A stretch of DNA of 10,040 nt from Candidatus Roizmanbacteria bacterium RIFCSPHIGHO2_02_FULL_43_11 (GCA_001789515.1 MFZT01000045.1:1-10040); one strand, 5' to 3'. Shown: positions 5,134 to 10,040, numbered from the stretch's first letter. Notes: a model not told the origin generated them from the letters alone. Translations and numbers: made by a program.

Positions 5134-5393
5134 GGCACGTTATTTTTACGGATGGGTTCAAGAAACAAGCCAATAAATTATGTCGAAAAAATCCGTCTTT
5201 GAGAAAACAGCTTGCCAAACAATTTCAGATATTTTCGCTTGGTGAGTATAGCCCTCCTATAAGACTTCATAAGCTTAGAGGCAGACGATCTACACAATAC
5301 GCCATATGGATTGAAAGTGATTTACGGGCAATTGCAGTCAAAGATGGAGATGCGTATATTTTCTTTGAGCTTGCTGCCCATGATAAGTATTAG
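5130..5393 (+). CDS. Type II toxin, RelE/YafQ-type mRNA endonuclease
   Basis: This 87-aa protein has the size and fold pattern of RelE/ParE-superfamily toxins. There is an N-terminal strand and two charged helices (FTDGFKKQANKLCRKNPSLRKQLAKQFQIF), then RLHKLRG at 45-51, YAIWIESDLRAIAVKDGDAYIFFEL and a terminal AAHDKY. The HKLRG block, Arg66 in the strand and His84 in the C-terminal AAHDKY correspond to positions used by YafQ/RelE ribosome-dependent mRNA interferases. DNA-gyrase-targeting ParE has a similar fold but usually lacks the histidines, so an RNase role is favoured. It is translated after the antitoxin through the 4-nt ATGA overlap. The stop TAG at 5391-5393 is followed 3 nt later by repeat A5. 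Such pairs are frequent cargo in integron cassette arrays, where they stabilise the array. Confidence 0.85.
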   Translation: MRHVIFTDGFKKQANKLCRKNPSLRKQLAKQFQIFSLGEYSPPIRLHKLRGRRSTQYAIWIESDLRAIAVKDGDAYIFFELAAHDKY

Positions 5394-5396
5394 CAA

Positions 5397-5430
5397 AATA
5401 CGCCCCACCTCCTGCACTAGTGCCAGCTGC
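5397..5430 (+). repeat. Dispersed repeat A, copy A5 (variant right end)
   Basis: The left half is typical (AATACGCCCCACCTCCTG, then CACTAG). The right half changes to TGCCAGCTGC. It begins 3 nt after the toxin stop. Three other nearby sites share the CAAAAGAGC-type sequence that follows A3, including 5458-5466. Confidence 0.7.
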
Positions 5431-5444
5431 TATATTTTGACCCA

Positions 5445-5474
5445 TTGAAAACCTTTCCAAAAGAGCATATGCTC
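5445..5474 (+). promoter_or_regulatory. Promoter of the coiled-coil gene
   Basis: TTGAAA (5445-5450), 18 nt, then TATGCT (5469-5474), 5 nt before the ATG at 5480. The weak -10 is compensated by a better -35 than most promoters here. A matching CCCATTGAAAA block recurs at 5781-5791. Confidence 0.45.
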
Positions 5475-5479
5475 CGACC

Positions 5480-5684
5480 ATGCTTACACAAATAGATCTC
5501 GAAAAAATTGACAACATTGTTACTAAGAGAGTGAAAATCGAAATAAATCATCTCCAGAAAGATATTAAACGTATAAAAAAGGATCTGAAGATTGTTATTA
5601 ATTTTTTCGATAATGAGACGCTTAAGCTGCAGAAGCACATTAATTAGGATTGAAGAGCACTTACAACTTCCTCCACTTCCTTAA
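5480..5684 (+). pseudogene. Short coiled-coil protein, frameshifted near its C-terminus
   Basis: The frame from ATG 5480 runs 55 codons (MLTQIDLEKIDNIVTKRVK, then HLQKDIKRIKKDLKIVINFFD) and stops at TAG 5645. Dropping one T at 5644-5645 continues as RIEEHLQLPPLP and stops at TAA 5682-5684, for about 67 residues. I recognise this as the pattern of a small coiled-coil family of unknown function: an LxKIDxIVxxR start, alternating Lys/Ile heptads, and a RIEEHLxLPPL end. That recognition is from memory and unverified. The conserved ending in the second frame is the evidence for a frameshift rather than an early natural stop. It lies between repeat A5 and the 193-aa orphan gene. It could be true decay or a single-base sequence error. 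Confidence 0.65.
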
Positions 5685-5730
5685 TTGCCTGATTATGCAA
5701 CCTGTAACCCTAGTCCATTAAGGGGCGGAA

Positions 5731-5747
5731 TATTGTCCTAAACAATA
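5731..5747. repeat. Inverted repeat TATTGT / ACAATA
   Basis: A perfect 6-bp inverted repeat with a 5-nt centre (CCTAA) lies 47 nt after the coiled-coil gene. It could be an operator for the downstream gene or a weak hairpin; it has no GC-rich stem or T-run for an intrinsic terminator. Confidence 0.4.
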
Positions 5748-5826
5748 ACTTTCAACTAGAGCTCATCTCAACAACCCTAACCCATTGAAAAACCAACACT
5801 TTTTATCTTTTTATCCAAAATTCGGC

Positions 5827-5832
5827 TATAAT
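5827..5832 (+). promoter_or_regulatory. -10 box for the 193-aa orphan gene
   Basis: A perfect TATAAT ends 6 nt before the ATG at 5839. It decides the start, since the longer frame from 5785 would place the promoter inside the gene. Confidence 0.7.
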
Positions 5833-5838
5833 ACGAGC

Positions 5839-6420
5839 ATGCCGGAAACTGATAGAGTGAGTTACTGGTTGGAAAGATTTCTAAAAGATGCTAAAAAATT
5901 GAGTCACGAACAACGCTTGGACTTAACTGTAGCATATTTAGTTCACTTTTGTAGTCTCACTCCCGATGAAGTTGCTTTCTTTTCTGATGAAAGCTTTTTT
6001 TCATCAGCTCATGATATAGACAAAACGCTTATATTTGCACGTATTGAACAAAAGCTTGCTGCTTACTATGGCGCTGGGTATCCAGATCCGAATACCGATG
6101 AGTACTCCTTCCTTGCGACTGCAGCAGCTGTCTACTCCCAAGCGTTTTCTACAATACTGGCTGGGATATACTCTACAGCAGAATGTGCCGAAATCGCATC
6201 TCTTATTATCAATCCGTGGGATTGGGGAGAGGTACGTGCAATCCTCGTAGGAAAAGATTTTTTCCTCGCTCGAAGAATACGTAATGCCTACTTACCTGAA
6301 ATAACGGATTGCTATGTTGTGACAGGTGACGGATCAGTCTACGATATAGATCTTTTCGACAGACCAGATCAAGGCGGCAACCTCCGGAGTTCGGAAGAGC
6401 GCCCTGGCAAGCTAAACTGA
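5839..6420 (+). CDS. Hypothetical 193-aa protein whose C-terminus is made of repeat B
   Basis: I do not recognise this protein. It begins MPETDRVSYWLERFLKDAKKLSHEQR and is mostly helical and acidic up to about residue 120. A hydrophobic, alanine-rich helix (ATAAAVYSQAFSTILAGIY) follows, then NPWDWGEVRAILVGKDFFLARR and a strand-rich end. The frame is open from 5785, but the ATG at 5839 follows TATAAT by 6 nt. The last 13 residues, NLRSSEERPGKLN, together with the stop, are encoded by repeat B2, so the native C-terminus was probably replaced when the repeat arrived. There is no signal peptide. Confidence 0.7.
   Translation: MPETDRVSYWLERFLKDAKKLSHEQRLDLTVAYLVHFCSLTPDEVAFFSDESFFSSAHDIDKTLIFARIEQKLAAYYGAGYPDPNTDEYSFLATAAAVYSQAFSTILAGIYSTAECAEIASLIINPWDWGEVRAILVGKDFFLARRIRNAYLPEITDCYVVTGDGSVYDIDLFDRPDQGGNLRSSEERPGKLN
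6379..6417 (+). repeat. Dispersed repeat B, copy B2 (inside coding sequence)
   Basis: The first 26 nt (6379-6404), AACCTCCGGAGTTCGG then AAGAGCGCCC, are identical to B3. They are read here as codons AAC CTC CGG. The repeat encodes the final residues of the 193-aa protein, and the TGA stop begins just after it at 6418. Confidence 0.85.
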
Positions 6421-6524
6421 ATCCATCTTTGCTCTGGGATAAATTTAGCCTCAATATTCAACCGTTTCACAGGCTCTGTAGTATAGGAGCCAGATATAAG
6501 TAAACTCACCTTCCATTTTCATGC

Positions 6525-6542
6525 CACAGTGTCGTCACAGTG
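6525..6542 (+). promoter_or_regulatory. Direct repeats CACAGTG upstream of the GNAT promoter
   Basis: CACAGTG occurs at 6525-6531 and 6536-6542, spaced 11 bp start to start, about one helical turn. They end 41 bp before the -10 box. This suits a regulator bound upstream of the polymerase, but there is no further support. Confidence 0.3.
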
Positions 6543-6583
6543 CCTATTAAAGAGCCTCATATCAATCTCTAAGCCCCCAGTGG

Positions 6584-6589
6584 TATAAT
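6584..6589 (+). promoter_or_regulatory. Extended -10 box for the GNAT gene
   Basis: A perfect TATAAT is preceded by TGG and ends 8 nt before the ATG at 6598. Confidence 0.7.
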
Positions 6590-6597
6590 AGGCCTCT

Positions 6598-7158
6598 ATG
6601 TCACCTGATCGTAGCGAAAACCAAACAGCGCAATTGGCTTTGCAAGGGACTATTGAGCTTAAATCCCCGTCAGGCAGAATCATTCTGCAGCAATTTACTC
6701 CCAGTGATGCTCAAGATATTTTTGACTTAATAAATAGAAATCGTGCTCATCTTTCTCAGCACGGTGATCAGACAGCGCAGAAGTATCAAACGGTTTCGGA
6801 CGTACTGAAAAGCATTGCTCACCCTACAAATCCATCCAAACTGCGCTTTGCAATCAGAACAGCGGATGGTATCCTCGTCGGCAGCATTAACCTTACTCCA
6901 GATAGCGACAACCCTCATAGAGGAGAAGTCGGATACTATTTGGGAGCCGAGGGCACTGGTCAGGGATACGCAACTGAGGCAGTAAAAACGCTATGTGCAT
7001 ATGCGTTTGAGACATTGGGATATGAAGAGCTTTATGCAAAGGTTGTTCATGCAAATGGACCCTCTGCACGAGTCCTTTTGAGGGCTGGGTGGAGAACCTC
7101 CGGAGTTCGGAAGAGCGCCCAGACAGCGCAAAGCGAAATGGTGTTTACTATGGGTTAG
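6598..7158 (+). CDS. GNAT-family N-acetyltransferase (RimJ/RimL-like)
   Basis: This 186-aa protein follows the RimJ/RimL-type acetyltransferase plan. RIILQQFTPSDAQDIFDLINRNRAHLSQ (27-54) is the opening strand and helix. FAIRTADGILVGSINLTP is the central strand pair, and GEVGYYLGAEGTGQGYATEAVKTLCAYAF (109-137) contains the acetyl-CoA pyrophosphate loop (Q/R)xxGxG/A as GTGQGYA. LYAKVVHANGPSARVLLRAGW is the N-x-x-S-x-x-hydrophobic-GW/GF segment that closes the fold. The natural substrate (ribosomal protein N-terminus, antibiotic or small amine) cannot be deduced. From residue 166 the sequence RTSGVRKSAQTAQ is encoded by repeat B3, followed by SEMVFTMG. The start is fixed by TATAAT 8 nt upstream. 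Acetyltransferases are typical cassette cargo. Confidence 0.9.
   Translation: MSPDRSENQTAQLALQGTIELKSPSGRIILQQFTPSDAQDIFDLINRNRAHLSQHGDQTAQKYQTVSDVLKSIAHPTNPSKLRFAIRTADGILVGSINLTPDSDNPHRGEVGYYLGAEGTGQGYATEAVKTLCAYAFETLGYEELYAKVVHANGPSARVLLRAGWRTSGVRKSAQTAQSEMVFTMG
7095..7133 (+). repeat. Dispersed repeat B, copy B3 (inside coding sequence)
   Basis: It shares 26 identical nt with B2 but is read in another frame (A-ACC-TCC-GGA), giving RTSGVRKSAQ. It covers residues 166-178 of the GNAT protein, where the last beta strand of the fold normally lies. Confidence 0.85.
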
Positions 7159-7292
7159 ATCTACTATCAATTTTATCCTAATAGATATGATGTCGTTCTC
7201 GCCTGGCAGACTATCCCCCTCTGAAGACTTTTTGCTTAACATGAACTTGTTTCGTCTCAATCTTGGTTTTAAAATGACTTCTACCTTATAAA

Positions 7293-7964
7293 TCATCTCT
7301 TTCGGATTTTTCTGCCACCGACTGTGGTGTAATAGCTGCTGCCTGCATGCCGAGTTTTTCCATACTCGACCTTGCCACCGTGAGTATCAGCTGTAGCCCA
7401 ATAAAACTCGTCTGCAGCGGAAGAAGGATCTAGAGTTTCATTCAGCCGTTTGCGATGCCGTCCTGTCGTTACATCTCCTGCATTCGCACCGTATCCTCCA
7501 CGAACATCATGTTCCACATTGCCAGGAAAGGAATGACCAGAAAGTGGATCCGGAGTAGCATTTTGTTGTCGAGCTCGCTCTTTTAGAATATGTTGCTTTC
7601 GCCTTGAGATAGATCTCTGATCCTGCTCTCCATGGGGTAATAATGGGGCGAGTTTTGCTCTGTCTATAGTACCACTCTCAAGTTCTAGTAACGCTTCTTG
7701 TATCGCTTTTTCTTTATCTAGAATGTCCTGTAATGTAATACCTAGCTGTGTGTATTCTGACTCAGATGCTCGAAGTTTTTCCTGCTCATGAAGATTAAGG
7801 GTTCTCTTATAATCAGTTGCAATAAGTTCATATAATGCGTTCCTATGAGCCTCTAATTCTTTCTTCAGTGCGGCGAGTTCATCAACAGTTTGCCACAAAA
7901 GGTCAATATATTCCTGTGCTGAGTATGTGGGAATACGGGTTTCACCAGCGCCTGTTTCCTCCAT
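7293..7964 (-). CDS. Hypothetical coiled-coil protein (223 aa)
   Basis: I do not recognise this protein. Residues about 15-110 are a long charged helix with heptad character (LLWQTVDELAALKKELEAH, later LDKEKAIQEALLELESG). They are followed by a basic linker (RSISRRKQHILKERARQQ), a glycine/aspartate-rich region (DVRGGYGANAGD) and a very basic end, GGRKIRKR. This resembles a scaffold or nucleic-acid-associated protein, but no function is claimed. The start is uncertain: ATG 7964 follows GGAGG by only 2 nt, while TTG 7982 would add MATPEV inside repeat B4. No -10 box lies close to either, unlike the other genes, so it is probably the second gene of an operon with 8040-8471 (68-75 nt gap). Its 5' end overlaps the A6/B4 composite. 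Confidence 0.65.
   Translation of the reverse strand: MEETGAGETRIPTYSAQEYIDLLWQTVDELAALKKELEAHRNALYELIATDYKRTLNLHEQEKLRASESEYTQLGITLQDILDKEKAIQEALLELESGTIDRAKLAPLLPHGEQDQRSISRRKQHILKERARQQNATPDPLSGHSFPGNVEHDVRGGYGANAGDVTTGRHRKRLNETLDPSSAADEFYWATADTHGGKVEYGKTRHAGSSYYTTVGGRKIRKR
7932..7955 (+). repeat. Shortened repeat A, copy A6
   Basis: AATACG joins directly to TTTCACCAGCGCCTGT, as if about 8 nt of the middle of repeat A were deleted. Repeat B4 follows 9 nt later, in the same order as A4 and B1. On the minus strand it encodes residues near the N-terminus of the coiled-coil protein (TGAGETRI). Confidence 0.6.
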
Positions 7965-8003
7965 AACCTCCGGAGTTGCCAAGACCGCTCGGGCAGTCTA
8001 AAA
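7965..8003 (+). repeat. Dispersed repeat B, copy B4
   Basis: AACCTCCGGAGTT is intact; the right half diverges (GCCAAGACCGCTCGGGCAG) but keeps an internal pairing, AGAC with GTCT. On the minus strand its CTCCGGAGGTT places a GGAGG just before ATG 7964, so the repeat may supply a ribosome binding site. Confidence 0.75.
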
Positions 8004-8039
8004 TAAATAAATTTGACACCCAAATCTCATCATAACGGA

Positions 8040-8471
8040 CTATCTTTGTTGACCAGCAGCACCTTCAACAGCCCATCGTGTTATTGCATCTATATACGTT
8101 TTCACCCTGTTTTGTGCAAAATTATTCAGACCTTGTAATACTTGATTCGTATCTTCACCCATTAATATCCGCCACGCATATTCGAAGGCCTTTGGATCAA
8201 AACTGGTTGATGCAGTTGGAACCTCAGCCTGTATCGCTGTCCAGACCATTGCCCGATCTTGCTCTTGTAATCGCGCAATAGCAGCTGCTCTTGCGCGTAC
8301 TTCTTTCTGCCATGATTGGGGCACACCCAATGTCTCAACAGATTCACTTCTAGCACGAATCGCATACTCCGTTAGTTTCCTTTGTGTCGCTTCTCTAATC
8401 CCGCCTGATACTAAATCGAAGGCTTTACGAACATCAGCTGCCGTATTATTATCAACTCCTCCTTCTGACAT
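8040..8471 (-). CDS. Hypothetical 143-aa helical protein
   Basis: I do not recognise this protein. It is rich in alanine, arginine and glutamate and predicted almost wholly helical: AADVRKAFDLVSGGIREATQ, KEVRARAAAIARLQEQDRAMVWTAIQAE, then FEYAWRILMGEDTNQVLQGLNN and YIDAITRWAVEG. It lacks cysteine, a signal peptide and membrane segments. The ATG at 8471 follows a minus-strand TAAAAT box by 6 nt. It is the first gene of a probable two-gene minus-strand operon with the coiled-coil protein (7293-7964). It is divergent from the HD-domain gene across a 70-bp gap. The pair could act together, but nothing in the sequence shows how. Confidence 0.65.
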   Translation of the reverse strand: MSEGGVDNNTAADVRKAFDLVSGGIREATQRKLTEYAIRARSESVETLGVPQSWQKEVRARAAAIARLQEQDRAMVWTAIQAEVPTASTSFDPKAFEYAWRILMGEDTNQVLQGLNNFAQNRVKTYIDAITRWAVEGAAGQQR

Positions 8472-8477
8472 ACTGCT

Positions 8478-8483
8478 ATTTTA
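8478..8483 (-). promoter_or_regulatory. -10 box for the 143-aa gene (minus strand)
   Basis: On the minus strand TAAAAT ends 6 nt before the start codon at 8471, with TG immediately upstream. Confidence 0.5.
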
Positions 8484-8489
8484 CACTAT

Positions 8490-8503
8490 GCTGAACAATC
8501 AGC
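8490..8503. promoter_or_regulatory. Palindrome GCTGA-ACAA-TCAGC in a divergent promoter region
   Basis: A perfect 5-bp inverted repeat with a 4-nt centre lies between the divergent promoters at 8478-8483 (-) and 8526-8531 (+), where an operator controlling both would be expected. Its left part, GAACAATC, also occurs in the LexA-type box at 9500-9511, but the right half differs. Confidence 0.35.
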
Positions 8504-8525
8504 TCTCACTTCATGCTTAAGACTT

Positions 8526-8531
8526 TATACT
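8526..8531 (+). promoter_or_regulatory. -10 box for the HD-domain gene
   Basis: TATACT ends 10 nt before the ATG at 8542. No good -35 is seen. A second AT-rich run (TATATAAC) lies between the box and the start. Confidence 0.5.
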
Positions 8532-8541
8532 TATATAACTT

Positions 8542-9459
8542 ATGAATGATGTATTCGAACAGACTCAGGAAGAGAAATCAGAACATTTTTGGGACGACAC
8601 TATTGTGGATATGGCACAGGAATACGCTACTCACTATATTGTTACTCATTATGAAGACCCTGAACATCCTGAATCCATGCTAGACTACCATAATACTGCG
8701 CATACCCTTGATGTCATCCGTCGCACACGACATCTTATGCAAGCTCTGCAAGCTTCGACACATGATCTACAACTGGCTCTGATTGCTGCAGCGTTTCATG
8801 ATGTTATCCAGCTGTGGGATAAGGCGCTCACAATACAATCCGGCATTCCTGTTGTGCTGCGCAAACGCTCTAATGGCAAAAGCGAGAAAGCAAGTATAGA
8901 TTTAGCACGTCAATGGATGTTTGGTAGAGTGGAGGACAAGCCAAAATATGGGACAGATGATTTTAATATGGTTAAGCAGGCAATCTGCGGAACTATTGCT
9001 GTATTTGACCCTGCATACGGAGCTGTCACACAGCCATACGTTTGGCAAGGGAGTTATATTATTACGAAAGTGCTTGCACTTGCCGACATTGGAGGCGCAG
9101 CAATAGACGGGCCAGAACATTTTGCTCAAGAGGGGGACCAGATTTTTCGTGAATCGCATGTCCGGTTTGTCGAAAATATTGGACTGGAAAAGCTAAGGTC
9201 AGACCCAGCGCTGCAAAAACTTGTACATGCATATATTCTCGACTGGATGAACAAGCAGCAGCGATTTGTTGATGCACGCATTGCATTGCACCCACACTAT
9301 ATTAATTCCTTTTCATTGGATGTGCGACCTGCGATTGAAGCTTCTATGCCACATCTTCAATCATCTCTTGCATATATACAGCAACTTACAAAGATACGAT
9401 CAAAGATGGGGCTATTGGAGCTACTTACAGAGATGGGATTCGCTTTTGATGAAGAGTGA
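8542..9459 (+). CDS. HD-domain metal-dependent phosphohydrolase
   Basis: This 305-aa protein belongs to the HD superfamily of predicted phosphohydrolases. DYHNTAHTLDVI (48-59) supplies His50/His54, LIAAAFHDVIQLWD (80-93) contains the metal-binding HD doublet His86-Asp87, and LALADIGG (178-185) supplies the distal Asp182, completing the H...HD...D set. The family hydrolyses phosphomonoesters or phosphodiesters of nucleotides using a bound metal; the substrate here is unknown. The insert VLRKRSNGKSEKASIDLARQWM carries a conserved-looking basic patch that may bind phosphate. The C-terminus is helical and not recognised. It has its own promoter and is divergent from the 143-aa gene. The stop overlaps a small AAGAG/CTCTT inverted repeat, and the next promoter starts 9 nt downstream. 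Confidence 0.85.
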   Translation: MNDVFEQTQEEKSEHFWDDTIVDMAQEYATHYIVTHYEDPEHPESMLDYHNTAHTLDVIRRTRHLMQALQASTHDLQLALIAAAFHDVIQLWDKALTIQSGIPVVLRKRSNGKSEKASIDLARQWMFGRVEDKPKYGTDDFNMVKQAICGTIAVFDPAYGAVTQPYVWQGSYIITKVLALADIGGAAIDGPEHFAQEGDQIFRESHVRFVENIGLEKLRSDPALQKLVHAYILDWMNKQQRFVDARIALHPHYINSFSLDVRPAIEASMPHLQSSLAYIQQLTKIRSKMGLLELLTEMGFAFDEE

Positions 9460-9467
9460 TTTCCCTC

Positions 9468-9496
9468 TTGACAACTTTTCTGAAACATTTTATACT
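9468..9496 (+). promoter_or_regulatory. Consensus sigma-70 promoter upstream of the LexA-like gene
   Basis: TTGACA (9468-9473), exactly 17 nt, then TATACT (9491-9496). This is the best full promoter in the window and the only one with a perfect -35. The predicted start near 9503 lies inside the GAAC-N4-GTTC box, the position expected for repression by LexA. Confidence 0.8.
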
Positions 9497-9499
9497 GGT

Positions 9500-9511
9500 G
9501 AACAATCGTTC
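9500..9511. promoter_or_regulatory. LexA-type operator GAAC-AATC-GTTC
   Basis: A perfect inverted repeat GAAC-N4-GTTC matches the core of the Gram-positive (DinR) LexA box. It overlaps the predicted transcription start of the strong promoter at 9468-9496. A LexA-like repressor gene begins 263 nt downstream, as expected for autoregulation. Confidence 0.7.
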
Positions 9512-9525
9512 AACATTATTAATTT

Positions 9526-9714
9526 ATGCAATTTTCTATGCGCAGACTTGTACAACATATCATCACAATTTACCGAAATGCAAAACTTCTTGCAGATCCT
9601 CATTTGGAAGAAAAAGTACTTGCAAAAGCTGCACATGAGAAACTGACAGAACAGAAGTTTGGCAAGGACAGTTTATATTTTCATAAATATTTCATGGTTC
9701 ACGTTGTGCAATAG
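9526..9714 (+). CDS. Hypothetical 62-aa protein, possibly SOS-controlled
   Basis: I do not recognise this protein. The frame reads MQFSMRRLVQHIITIYRNAK, then DPHLEEKVLAKAAHEKLTEQKFGKDSLYFHKYFMVHVVQ. It is basic and helical and looks more protein-like than the other two frames open here. It starts about 23 nt after the predicted transcription start of the strong promoter carrying the GAAC-N4-GTTC box. No Shine-Dalgarno is seen; ATG 9538 is an alternative start. It ends 59 nt before the LexA-like gene, so one message could carry both. If real, damage-induced expression would be expected. A chance frame in an untranslated leader remains possible. Confidence 0.4.
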   Translation: MQFSMRRLVQHIITIYRNAKLLADPHLEEKVLAKAAHEKLTEQKFGKDSLYFHKYFMVHVVQ

Positions 9715-9773
9715 TGGTCATTTCAAAACTCAAACTCTGAAATGATTGCTCTGCTGCTGAGCCGCAACATTAT

Positions 9774-10040
9774 ATGAAAACACCTTATAACGCTTTAACC
9801 AAAATACGCTCCTTTTTCAGGCACCAGCGTAGGCTCCCAACGTATCAGGAACTTGCTGATATCATGGGCTTTGCTTCAAAAAATGCAGCATTCAAGCTTG
9901 CGCACAAGCTCATTGAAGCAGGTTACCTTGAACGCGATAGCAAAGGAAAACTTATCCCAAAGCGATTATTCGCTCCACTACCTCAATCCGGAATCATCAA
10001 AGCCGGTTTTCCAACCGTTGCTGATGAGGACATTACTGAC
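9774..10040 (+). CDS. lexA: LexA-like SOS repressor, N-terminal part (runs off the window)
   Basis: The first 89 residues are present. Residues 1-60 form a LexA winged helix: MKTPYNALTKIRSFFRHQRR, LPTYQELADIMGFASKNAAF (recognition helix region) and KLAHKLIEAGYLERDSKGKL. GIIKAGFP (73-80) contains the Ala77-Gly78 pair at the position of the LexA/UmuD self-cleavage site (Ala84-Gly85 in E. coli LexA). The catalytic Ser/Lys peptidase domain would lie beyond the window. Upstream, in-frame TGA 9738 and no other ATG fix the start at 9774. There is neither a near -10 box nor a ribosome binding site, so it is probably transcribed from 9468-9496, whose operator it likely binds. A UmuD-like or phage-type S24 repressor is less likely given the full DNA-binding domain. 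Confidence 0.85.
   Translation, partial: MKTPYNALTKIRSFFRHQRRLPTYQELADIMGFASKNAAFKLAHKLIEAGYLERDSKGKLIPKRLFAPLPQSGIIKAGFPTVADEDITD

Noticed and set aside
2108-5430. Repeat A as canonical integron attC sites
   Set aside because: No copy shows a clean pair of RYYYAAC and GTTRRRY core sites in the right arrangement, and no integrase is in the window. The array is called integron-like only.
5785-5838. Longer start for the 193-aa orphan protein
   Set aside because: The extension MKNQHFLSFYPKFGYNTS covers the TATAAT box at 5827-5832, so it would not be transcribed from that promoter.
9266-9646. 126-codon plus-strand frame overlapping the HD gene end
   Set aside because: It is mostly inside the HD coding sequence in another frame. 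Its tail overlaps the better 62-aa frame and has poor protein character.
9799-9838. Apparent further copy of repeat A (AAAATACGCTCC, then GCACCAGCG)
   Set aside because: It lies inside the LexA-like winged-helix coding sequence and encodes ordinary family residues (KIRSFFRHQRRLP). Similarity is limited to short blocks and is likely chance.
1-10040. CRISPR array
   Set aside because: Repeats A and B are separated by whole genes of variable length, not by uniform short spacers, and no cas gene is seen.

Overview
Probable source. The window is about 40% G+C and looks bacterial. TGA acts as a stop: several genes end in TGA, and the tRNA-Trp is the ordinary CCA type. The short monocistronic genes, near absence of Shine-Dalgarno sites, -10 boxes placed almost on the start codons, and many small orphan proteins suggest a reduced-genome lineage such as Patescibacteria (CPR). 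This is inference; no rRNA or ribosomal protein gene is present to place it.

Layout. Positions 1-178 hold two identical tRNA-Arg(GCG) genes in a perfect 89-bp tandem repeat. An orphan 105-aa gene (279-596) and tRNA-Trp (739-809) follow. Downstream of tRNA-Trp is a chain of small unrelated genes: alpha/beta hydrolase, P-loop kinase, SET-domain protein, PDZ membrane protein, a divergent pair (LOG-family protein on -, small membrane protein on +, the latter frameshifted), a gene-poor 550-bp stretch, a RelE/YafQ-type toxin-antitoxin pair, a frameshifted coiled-coil gene, an orphan 193-aa protein and a GNAT acetyltransferase. Two orphan genes lie on the minus strand (7293-8471). They are followed by an HD-domain phosphohydrolase and, after a strong promoter carrying a GAAC-N4-GTTC box, a 62-aa ORF and the start of a LexA-like repressor that runs off the end.

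Main observation. Genes in 1600-8000 are punctuated by two families of dispersed repeats. Repeat A (about 33 nt, five good copies plus one shortened) starts at or just after the stop codon of the preceding gene. Its right end matches the 3' end and flank of tRNA-Trp over 13 nt. Repeat B (about 39 nt, four copies) lies directly after A in two places. Elsewhere it forms the 3' end of two unrelated coding sequences in different reading frames, and it overlaps the 5' end of a minus-strand gene. Together with nearly one promoter per gene and accessory-type contents, this looks like a gene-cassette array anchored at a tRNA, similar in logic to an integron. The repeats do not show a clean canonical attC signature, and no integrase is in the window.

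Regulation. Most genes have a TATAAT-like box, often preceded by TGN, ending 5-11 nt before the start codon. This predicts leaderless or nearly leaderless mRNAs. Start codons were chosen on that basis, so several genes are shorter than the longest open frame.
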